Source: an uncultured Lachnospiraceae bacterium (GTDB taxonomy: Bacteria; Bacillota; Clostridia; Lachnospirales; Lachnospiraceae). From it: a DNA stretch of 64,000 nucleotides. The stretch is taken from NCBI GenBank assembly GCA_951800145.1, contig CATOJE010000004.1, positions 1 through 64,000 on the forward strand. The letters are read 5' to 3'. Below are positions 1 to 8,075 of the stretch, in pieces. Below the pieces are notes generated by a model. It made no database searches, was not told where the DNA came from, and saw nothing but the letters and a program-made list of their open reading frames with translations. The position numbers and the translations under genes were made by a program. The first letter of the stretch is position 1. Every line of letters begins with the position of its first letter.

Positions 1-87
1 CTGCCCATAGGGGTATTCGCTCTGTTTGCAACGGTATGTATCGTAATCCTTACCAGACAGGGACCAGCACTGCTGAAAAAACTATAG
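1..87 (+). CDS. C-terminal fragment of a membrane protein (truncated at window start)
   Basis: Frame 1 reads LPIGVFALFATVCIVILTRQGPALLKKL then stop; hydrophobic, transporter-like tail. Confidence 0.4.
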   Translation: MPIGVFALFATVCIVILTRQGPALLKKL

Positions 88-265
88 ACAAAAAACAGAG
101 ATAGAGCGACAGCCCTTTTTCGTCCTTGTCTTACCGCCACAAGCCGGACAGTGAATCCATAAGGATTTATTTTTCATTACATCACACTTTCTTGATACCA
201 ATTCCTACTCTGCGGCTTACGTCTGGTTTTAGAAATCAGTATACCTTATCCGTTTATGACAGTTC

Positions 266-1651
266 CTATTGTTCCGGCGTTCCTGACTGCAAAGCCATAC
301 GGGATTCTTTAACGGACAGTTTTTTGTGAAGATTCAAGGCCATAAAAACAGTGATAATGGCGGCCAGAGCATCAGCAATCGGCTGGGCGTAAATGACACC
401 GTTTAATCCTAAAATCCTTGGCAGGAACCAGATAACCGGCACAAAGCAGATTCCCTGCCGGCAAGCGCCAAGAAAGCAGCCCTCTTTTGCCTTACCCATT
501 ACAAGAAGCAAGAAGGAGTACACGGTATAAAATCCAAAAAGGATAAAGGACAGACCATTTGCCCGTAATGCTGCCGCGCCAATCCGAATCATTTCGGTAT
601 CTCCTTTTGTAAACAATGCCATAATCTGTGATGGGAATATAGCGGCTATCAAACCAAAAACCACACAGAATATGGTTGACCACAGAACAGAGGTTTTAAT
701 CGCTTCATACAAGCGGTCAAACTTTTTTGCCCCGTAGCTGAATCCGGCGATTGGCTGGAATCCTTTCAGGAAACCAAAAACAATCAAAGTTCCCATAGAC
801 ATAATTTTTGTAAGCGGCCCCATGGCGGCAAGGGCGGAGCCCCCATATTCTTTCGCCCCATTGTTTATCATACTGATTGACATACTGGTCAGAACCTGAA
901 AGAGCAAGGTGGGAATCCCTATTTTCAAAATTTCAGACATGATTTCCCTTGAAAAACAACAGTCTTTCATACGAAAATGAAATATGCTCTTTTTCCGGAA
1001 AATATAGCACAGGTAAACCACTGTGGAAATCACCTGGGAAATAGCGGTGGCAATGGCGGCGCCGGCAACTTCAAGATTCAGGACATAGATACAAATAGGG
1101 TCTAATATCACGTTCAGGACGGCACCGGCTGTCAACGCACACATGGCTGTCTTTGCGGCTCCCTCACTGGACACAATATTATTCATGGTGACATTGAAAA
1201 CATTAAAAATGGAAAACGTGATGTAAATGCTGGTATAGGTAATCGCATAAGGCATAACGCTTTCCAATGCGCCTATCCGATTCAATATGGGTTTCAGAAA
1301 TATGACGGAGCCTATAATGACAATCACCCCAATCAATACGCTACTGTATAAAGCTGTACTGGCTACCTTATCAGCGGTATCTTTATCCCCTCGCCCCAAC
1401 AGCCTGGAAAGATATGCCGCCGCCCCGTTCCCAAAAAGCAGCCCCAAGCCAACAACAATCTGCCCTAAAGGAAAAGCTACCGTAACCGCCCCCATCGGAT
1501 CCGTACCTAATCCACCGACAAAATAGGTATCTGCCAGATTATAAAGTGCGTTAATCAGCATACCTATCATGGTTGGCAGTCCCAGCGCCAAAAGAGCCTT
1601 TGGTATTGGCACAGCCCCCAGAAGTTCCATTTTCTTGCTTTGCTCGTTCAT
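266..1651 (-). CDS. MATE family multidrug efflux transporter
   Basis: 461 aa polytopic ORF; MATE-like GLPTMIGMLINALYNLADTYFVGGLGTDPMGAVTVAFP N-terminus. Confidence 0.9.
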   Translation of the reverse strand: MNEQSKKMELLGAVPIPKALLALGLPTMIGMLINALYNLADTYFVGGLGTDPMGAVTVAFPLGQIVVGLGLLFGNGAAAYLSRLLGRGDKDTADKVASTALYSSVLIGVIVIIGSVIFLKPILNRIGALESVMPYAITYTSIYITFSIFNVFNVTMNNIVSSEGAAKTAMCALTAGAVLNVILDPICIYVLNLEVAGAAIATAISQVISTVVYLCYIFRKKSIFHFRMKDCCFSREIMSEILKIGIPTLLFQVLTSMSISMINNGAKEYGGSALAAMGPLTKIMSMGTLIVFGFLKGFQPIAGFSYGAKKFDRLYEAIKTSVLWSTIFCVVFGLIAAIFPSQIMALFTKGDTEMIRIGAAALRANGLSFILFGFYTVYSFLLLVMGKAKEGCFLGACRQGICFVPVIWFLPRILGLNGVIYAQPIADALAAIITVFMALNLHKKLSVKESRMALQSGTPEQ

Positions 1652-1692
1652 GTCGTTTTCTCCTTTCGCTCGATGAATGCTATTATTTATAC

Positions 1693-1747
1693 TGCTATAA
1701 ATTATAATAGTTGCGTAACAGAAAATATACTACTATAATTTATAGTA
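1693..1747. promoter_or_regulatory. Paired inverted operator-like sites between divergent MATE and padR genes
   Basis: TACTATAATTTATAGTA (1731-1747) is an 8-1-8 perfect palindrome; 1693-1709 TGCTATAAATTATAATA matches its reverse complement at 15/17. Confidence 0.65.
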
Positions 1748-1774
1748 TCTGTCAAGTATTAAAGGAGAACAAAT

Positions 1775-2329
1775 ATGGCCACAATCGACCTAATTGTACT
1801 GGGAATTTTAAAACGGGAATCTTTAAGCGCCTACGATATTCAAAAACTGGTTGAGTACCGTAACATATCCAAATGGGTAAAAATCAGCACTCCCTCAATT
1901 TATAAAAAAGTCCTTCAGCTGGAAGAAAAAGGATTCATCAAAAGCCGTATTGAGAAAGAGGGAAAAATGCCGGAAAAAGCCGTCTATTCATTAACCCGGC
2001 AGGGAGAGCTGGAATTTGAAAAACTTATGCAGGAAATTGCCGCAAAGTCCATTAACATTTATCTGGATTTTAATGCTGTGATTGTAAACCTGGACAGCCT
2101 CTCACAAGAAAAGCAGAATGTATGTCTGGAAAATATTGAGAACAACATCAAGCAATTAAAATCCTATCTGGAAGAAAACTTTCTTGCGAAGGAAGATATG
2201 CCGGACATTCCTGAAAACGGAATGGCAGTCCTTGAGCAGCAGCTTATTCTTGCCAGGGCAATCGAAACATGGATTTCTTCGCTGAAGAAAAATGACGGTA
2301 ATTCTGGCCTGGATAATACAGAAACATGA
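1775..2329 (+). CDS. PadR family transcriptional regulator
   Basis: 184 aa; N-terminal IDLIVLGILKRESLSAYDIQKLVE...SIYKKVLQLEEKGFI winged-helix pattern of PadR. Confidence 0.85.
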   Translation: MATIDLIVLGILKRESLSAYDIQKLVEYRNISKWVKISTPSIYKKVLQLEEKGFIKSRIEKEGKMPEKAVYSLTRQGELEFEKLMQEIAAKSINIYLDFNAVIVNLDSLSQEKQNVCLENIENNIKQLKSYLEENFLAKEDMPDIPENGMAVLEQQLILARAIETWISSLKKNDGNSGLDNTET

Positions 2330-2334
2330 TTCTA

Positions 2335-2572
2335 TCAGCGCCAGACAAAGAGAGGCAGAAGGATATCCATACGCTCATTGGCGGCCTCGTCAATCTCCAA
2401 CAAATGGGGATAGAGTTTTTCCGTCAGGAGCAGGCTGATATACAGTCCTTTCCGGTGTTCTTTCAGATAGCCCGTTTTTATCAAGAGCGGGCTTCATGGT
2501 AAACTCGTCATGCTCAAAGGTTAAGTACTGCTCGGCAGCTCCATAATCGGTATTTTTAGAGCTGATATGCAA
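2335..2572 (-). pseudogene. Chimeric remnant: relaxase N-terminus (MHISSKNTDYGAAEQYLTFEHDEFTMKPALDKNG) joined out of frame to a TnpV-like C-terminus (GYLKEHRKGLYISLLLTEKLYPHLLEIDEAANERMDILLPLFVWR*)
   Basis: Manual minus-strand translation in two frames; both halves resemble proteins of Clostridia conjugative/mobilizable elements, with a frame change at the junction. Confidence 0.5.
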
Positions 2573-2721
2573 AAGAATTCCTTATGGCTATCCTTATGTT
2601 GATAATTCGTTAGGAGAGTTTCCTGATGATAAAAATTTTTAAAAGTTAATACCTTGGCAGGAATATTCCCCCTTCAATACCTGTGCAAGTGCACGAATGC
2701 TGATAAAAAAAGAGGTGCAAA

Positions 2722-3663
2722 ATGATTATAAGTGTTAGCCGAAGAACAGATATTCCAACATATTATTCAGAGTGGTTTTTTAATCGAATTAAGGAAGGGT
2801 ATGTTTTAGTAAGAAATCCTATGAATATACATCAAATTGGGAAAATAAGTCTGGATCCAGATGTTGTCGATGGGATTGTGTTTTGGACTAAAAATCCGGT
2901 TCCAATGATCAATCGGATTTGTGAGTTAGAAAGGTACAATTATTATTTTCAGTTTACACTTAATTCATATAATAAAGATGTGGAACCTAATATTCCATCA
3001 AAAAATAAAATAATTATTCCAGCATTTCAGCAACTTTCTAAAATGATTGGAAAAGATAGAGTTATTTGGCGGTATGACCCGATATTTTTTAATGAAACTT
3101 ATACGATGGAGTACCATTGCAAATATTTTCGTGTATTAGCGGCAAAACTTGCTAATTATACAGAAAAATGTACGGTGAGTTTTCTTGATTTTTATAAAAA
3201 TACATCTCGTAATATACAACCATTAAAAATACAAAAAGAAACCAGGGAACAGCAATTAGAAATCATGCAAAGATTTTCAGAAATTGCCAAAGAATATGAC
3301 ATATACATAGACACTTGTGCAGAAGAAATGAATTTTGATCAGTTTGGGATAGCCCATGCACATTGCATTGATAGGGAACGTTTTGAACATATTGGGCACT
3401 ATAAGCTTACGGTAGAAAAAGATGCAAATCAACGAACAGAATGTGGTTGCATAGCAAGTATAGATATTGGAACATATAATACTTGTAAAAATGGCTGTTT
3501 ATATTGTTATGCTAACTATAGTCATAATACTGCTATAAAAAATACACAAAATCATAATTCCCAATCGCCACTCCTTTTTGGAGAAGTTGGAATTGATGAT
3601 ATCATTAAAGAGCGAAAGATGAAATCATGTAAAGAATGCCAATTAACATTATTTGATTTATGA
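2722..3663 (+). CDS. DUF1848 family protein
   Basis: 313 aa; MIISVSRRTDIPTYYSEWFFNRIKEGYVLVRNPMN start and C-terminal CKNGCLYCYANY cysteine cluster. Confidence 0.85.
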   Translation: MIISVSRRTDIPTYYSEWFFNRIKEGYVLVRNPMNIHQIGKISLDPDVVDGIVFWTKNPVPMINRICELERYNYYFQFTLNSYNKDVEPNIPSKNKIIIPAFQQLSKMIGKDRVIWRYDPIFFNETYTMEYHCKYFRVLAAKLANYTEKCTVSFLDFYKNTSRNIQPLKIQKETREQQLEIMQRFSEIAKEYDIYIDTCAEEMNFDQFGIAHAHCIDRERFEHIGHYKLTVEKDANQRTECGCIASIDIGTYNTCKNGCLYCYANYSHNTAIKNTQNHNSQSPLLFGEVGIDDIIKERKMKSCKECQLTLFDL

Positions 3664-3720
3664 TTAAGGGGAAAACATACGTGGATTGATTTTTTAAATA
3701 TATAATATCATTCTTTTGTT

Positions 3721-3765
3721 TATGAGACCGGAGCCACCAATATTCTTAACAGCTCCGGTCTCATA
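3721..3765. repeat. Perfect 14-bp inverted repeat with 17-nt loop
   Basis: TATGAGACCGGAGC-N17-GCTCCGGTCTCATA. Confidence 0.8.
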
Positions 3766-4216
3766 GGATCACAGATTCTGCCGGATGCTCCGGGTAATGC
3801 TCCCCATAGCCACGCCCCGTTCTTCATCAATCCGGGTGGCGGCAAAGCTCACATCATCCTTCTTGCCGGGAGTCCGGTAGTCATAGCAGGAGTGGGCTGC
3901 AGACGGCCTCTGCGAGTGCTTTTCCCTGCCGGCTAAGGGGACTGCGGAAGATATGCCGGAAAAAGCGCAGGAGCTGGCGGAGGTTCTGGAAAGCAGAGCC
4001 CCTGCGGATGTCGGCGTTTCCAAAATTTCCGTTTTTCCCGCGCTGTACCCTGGAGAAGATCCGGAATATGAGGACGAGGCATACAAAGGATACTGCACCT
4101 GGGGGGATAACGCAGGCATTTCCATCGTATACTGGCAGGATAACTAAGGGGGCCGTCATATGTCAAACGATTACAATACATCTCACAATGAGAATATCAA
4201 AGGGACAATGTAGTTG

Positions 4217-4378
4217 TTACTTTCTATTTCGATAAAAGGCGATACTGCTAAGGGAAAATAGAAACGGAATAATGGCATACCCTGCATTTACCTGTCCTTT
4301 GTTATATAAAACATACCCTGCGCCAATGAAAGTTAAAATAGTAAATATAATGCTTAATACCAAAGCAGTTTTTTTCAT
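4217..4378 (-). CDS. Small membrane protein (53 aa)
   Basis: Minus-strand ORF below the track cutoff: MKKTALVLSIIFTILTFIGAGYVLYNKGQVNAGYAIIPFLFSLSSIAFYRNRK*; GAGAGGA RBS-like sequence upstream; two hydrophobic segments. Confidence 0.6.
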   Translation of the reverse strand: MKKTALVLSIIFTILTFIGAGYVLYNKGQVNAGYAIIPFLFSLSSIAFYRNRK

Positions 4379-4748
4379 GGTATCCTCTCTTTCAATCCCA
4401 ATTTGTTATTGCGTTCAGTTTAGCACATTTATAGAACATCTACAAGATTCCGTGTATGAAAAAGCAAAAAGAATGAACTCTTGATGAGCGCGCAGGAACC
4501 GGTTTACCAGACACCATCATTCTGCCCTGTTTTTTGGCATTCAGGTATGGCCCAGGCCGCTTTCTCTTGACACTTCGTGCCAATTCACTTTGTACCCGCA
4601 GGGGGGGTCGATCCTTATTGCCCATTTTAGATAAAAAACCTAAAAAATCCTGTGAAAGACAGCGTGGTCAAAGGGGAATATCTGGCAAGGTGACGTGCAA
4701 GCACGTCTACTTGACTCATTACTCGCGGGAATAAAGAACCTATTTTTG

Positions 4749-4777
4749 TTGTCAGCCATGGTGGGTTATGGTAAAAT
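4749..4777 (+). promoter_or_regulatory. Sigma-A-like promoter, copy 1 of a repeated cassette
   Basis: TTGTCA-N17-TAAAAT with TATGG upstream of -10; near-identical to 6213-6241. Confidence 0.55.
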
Positions 4778-4989
4778 GACATCATCCGATGTACTCAGAC
4801 AGTTTTCTGATGCCCTGGCTTTGGCGGAGTCTTTGCGTAAGTACAAATTAAGCGTCAATTCCGGTGGAATGGATTCCCTGCAGGATTGGCATAGAAGCCT
4901 ATGATACAGAGCAGATGGAAAAGATAAAAATACCGGATAGTTAATGATGGTGGACGAATAAACAAATCGAGAGTTGAGGAGGGTAAAGA

Positions 4990-5364
4990 ATGAAGCGAGA
5001 ATTAGGAATCGCAAGGTGTGGGCTTGCTTGCTGCTTATGTTCAGAAAATGGAAAATGCAATGGCTGCTATTCGGATAATTGTCCTGACTACGCCCAATGC
5101 GAAAACAGAGGATGCTCCATGGAGAAGGAGCTTCCAGGCTGTTATGCTTGTGAAATGGATTGTAAAAGAGCATTATTGAACAAAATCAAGCCATATGGAT
5201 TTACACTATTTATAAAAAGATATGGGGTAGAAAGCCTTCTTGACTGTCTTGAAGAAAATGAAAAAAGAGGAATCCTATATCATCGTAAAGGAATTATTGG
5301 CGATTATGATGATTTTGACGATGTGGAAAAGCTGATAGAATTTATTAAGACAGGGAAACGCTAA
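4990..5364 (+). CDS. DUF3795-like cysteine-rich small protein
   Basis: 124 aa; IARCGLACCLCSENGKCNGCYSDNCPD cysteine spacing; RBS GGAGGG upstream. Confidence 0.7.
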   Translation: MKRELGIARCGLACCLCSENGKCNGCYSDNCPDYAQCENRGCSMEKELPGCYACEMDCKRALLNKIKPYGFTLFIKRYGVESLLDCLEENEKRGILYHRKGIIGDYDDFDDVEKLIEFIKTGKR

Positions 5365-5391
5365 ATTAGGATTTTTAGGAGGTACATAACC

Positions 5392-5724
5392 ATGAGAAAT
5401 ATGATTGCATACTGTGGGCTGGATTGCGAGAAATGTGATGCATATCTTGCAACAATCAATGATGATCAGGCGTTACGTGAGAAAACTGCAAAACTATGGG
5501 CCAAGTTAAATAATGCCCCTATTCTGCCTGAACATATCAACTGTGAGGGCTGCCGTGTTGATGGGATTAAAACGGTATACTGCGATAGCCTTTGCAGTAT
5601 TCGCCAATGTGCATTGAAAAAAGATGTGGAGACATGTGGTGACTGCCCAGACATGGAAATATGCCAGACAGTTGGAATGATCATCTCAAATACCCCAGAC
5701 GCCCTAAAAAATCTGAGGGGATAG
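5392..5724 (+). CDS. DUF3795-like cysteine-rich small protein
   Basis: 110 aa; MIAYCGLDCEKCDAYLATINDDQALREKTAKLW; AGGAGG RBS. Confidence 0.75.
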   Translation: MRNMIAYCGLDCEKCDAYLATINDDQALREKTAKLWAKLNNAPILPEHINCEGCRVDGIKTVYCDSLCSIRQCALKKDVETCGDCPDMEICQTVGMIISNTPDALKNLRG

Positions 5725-5750
5725 ACGGTATGTCAGTTTGACAATTCACA

Positions 5751-5852
5751 GCCTGTAAGAACTTTACGCAACACCTTATGTGCGATATGTAAATGCCTAT
5801 TACGAAAATGGTTCATTTTATATCATTACTCATGCGCTCTCAAACAAAATGA
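5751..5852 (+). pseudogene. Fragment resembling a pyridoxamine 5'-phosphate oxidase-family protein
   Basis: Open frame ELYATPYVRYVNAYYENGSFYIITHALSNKM with no start and a stop just upstream; resembles the FYIIT.ALSNKM segment of that family. Confidence 0.4.
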
Positions 5853-6212
5853 TTACCCCGCCGCCTGTTGAAAATGTTTTCAATCCACTTGCAAGCAAAC
5901 ATTCGCTTTCACAGCGCTTGACACCTATATCCGTCAGTCGGATTTAAGAAGCTGGTCATGGGAGGATATGCAACCTACAAATTAGTAGGTTTACAGATTG
6001 CAAACCGGGAAAATAATTACTTGCTGTAATTGAGGCAGGGAGCAACACTGGGGCAAATAGAATCCGGCTCACATGAAAGCTGAATAACCGCCGCTAAATT
6101 AAACGGTACACATAAACAGGAAGCCAAAAAAGGCTTCCATGACAGTACTGGGGGGCAGCTTATATCCTTTTTGATCCAGTTTTTGGAAAGAAAATACTAT
6201 GATGCGAAAGAG

Positions 6213-6241
6213 TTGCCAGCCAGTATGGTTTATGGTAAAAT
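6213..6241 (+). promoter_or_regulatory. Sigma-A-like promoter, copy 2 of a repeated cassette, upstream of exonuclease gene
   Basis: TTGCCA-N17-TAAAAT; shares GCCA..TATGGTAAAATGAC with 4749-4780. Confidence 0.6.
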
Positions 6242-6274
6242 GACGCTATCTGATTAAAGGATGTGGAAGGAATT

Positions 6275-7315
6275 ATGCACTATATTGTATTTGACTTAGA
6301 GTGGAATCAAAGCCCCAAGGGAAAGGAAGGGGCGGTGGATCATTTTCCATTTGAGATTATAGAAATAGGCGCTGTAAAGCTGGATGAGAACCGGCATCCG
6401 GTGGGGGAGTTCAGGCAGCTGATTTCCCCTACCGTATATAAACAGCTGCATTTTAAAATATCAGAGGTTACTCATCTGGATATTGAGACGCTGCGGCGGG
6501 AAGGCGTACCCTTCGAAACCGGAATGAACCGGTTTTTATCGTGGTGCGGAGAGGAGTACCGGTTTGTCACATGGGGCTCTATGGATTTAACCGAGCTCCA
6601 GAGGAACATGGTATATTATGGGCTGGAGATTCCGTTTCCCATGCCTTTATTGTATTACGATCTTCAGAAGCTTTACAGCCTGCAGTATGGAGACGGGAAG
6701 GAAAAGCTGTCTCTGGATCAGGCAGTGGAGCAGCTGCAGATTCCAGTTGATGAGGAGAAGCCCTTTCACCATGCGCAGGATGATGCGTACTATACCGGGC
6801 AGATCATGGAAAGGATGGAATTTGAGCCGGTCAAGGAATTTCTTTCTATGGATTACTACCGGCTTCCCCAAAGGGATGAGGAGGAGGTTACCCTGGCCTT
6901 CCCGAATTATACGAAATTTGTATCCAAAGAGTTTGAGGTAAAGGAGGAGGCGCTGTCCAACAAAAGGGTCAGCGATGTGATCTGCTGCTGCTGCCACCGG
7001 ATGCTCCGGAAAAAGATCCGATGGTTTGCCTTGAACCCAAAGCTTTATGTCTGCCTGGCTGTTTGCCCGGAGCATGGACTGATCCGAAGCAAAATCCGGA
7101 TTAAAAGGTCAGAGTCCGGTGGGGTTTTTGCTGTCCGCACCTCGAAGCTTGCAGACGAGGCGGAGGCACAAAGCATTGCGGAGAAGCGGAATGAGGTAAA
7201 GCAGAGAAGAACCGTAAAGAATCGGGAGAAAAGGCACAGAGCCGGGAAAGCAGAGGGCCCAAAGGCCAGGCGGGGAAAGCATATGGCAAGGAAGGCAGAG
7301 GAGCACGACCGATAA
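6275..7315 (+). CDS. 3'-5' exonuclease, DnaQ/KapD-like (DEDD superfamily)
   Basis: MHYIVFDLEWNQ...EIIEIGAVKLDE and HHAQDDAYYT exonuclease motifs; basic C-terminal tail. Confidence 0.85.
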   Translation: MHYIVFDLEWNQSPKGKEGAVDHFPFEIIEIGAVKLDENRHPVGEFRQLISPTVYKQLHFKISEVTHLDIETLRREGVPFETGMNRFLSWCGEEYRFVTWGSMDLTELQRNMVYYGLEIPFPMPLLYYDLQKLYSLQYGDGKEKLSLDQAVEQLQIPVDEEKPFHHAQDDAYYTGQIMERMEFEPVKEFLSMDYYRLPQRDEEEVTLAFPNYTKFVSKEFEVKEEALSNKRVSDVICCCCHRMLRKKIRWFALNPKLYVCLAVCPEHGLIRSKIRIKRSESGGVFAVRTSKLADEAEAQSIAEKRNEVKQRRTVKNREKRHRAGKAEGPKARRGKHMARKAEEHDR

Positions 7316-7350
7316 AAAAACTCGGATTGAGAGAAAATCCGGGTTTTTTT
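7314..7350. terminator. Bidirectional intrinsic terminator between convergent genes
   Basis: AAAAAAACTCGGATT-GAGAGAA-AATCCGGGTTTTTTT. Confidence 0.85.
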
Positions 7351-7367
7351 CGTATGCATATGTTCCC

Positions 7368-8075
7368 CTACGGCTGGCTTTCCCGCATTCGATAGCCCAC
7401 TCCGATTTCCGTAAAAATGTAATTAGGCTCTGCTGGATTTTTTTCCAGCTTTCGCCGGATGTGCGCCATATTCACCCGGAGGATCTGATTGTTATTATTA
7501 TCAGCGTAAGGCCCCCAGATGTGATTGATTATATAGTCATAGGTGAGTACACGGCCGCCGTTTTTAGCCAGAAGGGAGACGAGCTTATATTCGATTTGCG
7601 TCAGATGAATTTCCTCCCCCTTCAGAGTTACCAGGCGTTTCGAAAAGTCGATGGTCAGGTCTTCATAGGTATAAACAGGCTCTGAGGCAGAAGAATTGCC
7701 TCCTGCATGGTGGCGGCGCAGCGCAGTCCGGATCCTGGCCAGAAGCTCTGAGGTTCCGAATGGCTTTGTGAGATAGTCATCGCATCCGCTGTCTAAAGCC
7801 AGCACCTTTTCCTGCTCCTGGGTCCTGGCGGAAATCACAATGATGGGAATCATGGACCAGCTGCGGATCTGCTTGATGATATCGATTCCGTCAATATCAG
7901 GAAGCCCCAGATCTAAGAGAACCAGATCTGGAAAGCAGGAGGTGACAAAGGACAAGCCCTCCTGTCCAGTGGAGGCAGTAATCACCTTGTAATGATTGGA
8001 AATTAAAGTGGTCTCGATAAAGTTACAGATACTTTTTTCATCTTCAATAATGATGATGGTTGATTTCAGACTCAT
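7368..8075 (-). CDS. OmpR-family response regulator, KdpE-like
   Basis: 235 aa; receiver (DLVLLDLGLPDIDG, KPFG) plus winged-helix C-terminus. Confidence 0.85.
   Translation of the reverse strand: MSLKSTIIIIEDEKSICNFIETTLISNHYKVITASTGQEGLSFVTSCFPDLVLLDLGLPDIDGIDIIKQIRSWSMIPIIVISARTQEQEKVLALDSGCDDYLTKPFGTSELLARIRTALRRHHAGGNSSASEPVYTYEDLTIDFSKRLVTLKGEEIHLTQIEYKLVSLLAKNGGRVLTYDYIINHIWGPYADNNNNQILRVNMAHIRRKLEKNPAEPNYIFTEIGVGYRMRESQP

Noticed and set aside
3769-4235. Several 60-118 aa ORFs in four frames
   Set aside because: Mutually overlapping, low-complexity translations; the region reads as gene remnants, so only the inverted repeat and the 53-aa ORF nearby were kept.
4440-4904. ORFs 4440..4625 (-), 4534..4734 (+) and 4695..4904 (+)
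   Set aside because: No recognizable family and no RBS; likely debris around the stranded promoter.
6541-7359. Nested ORFs on both strands within the exonuclease gene
   Set aside because: Shadow ORFs in a well-supported CDS; no RBS or family resemblance.
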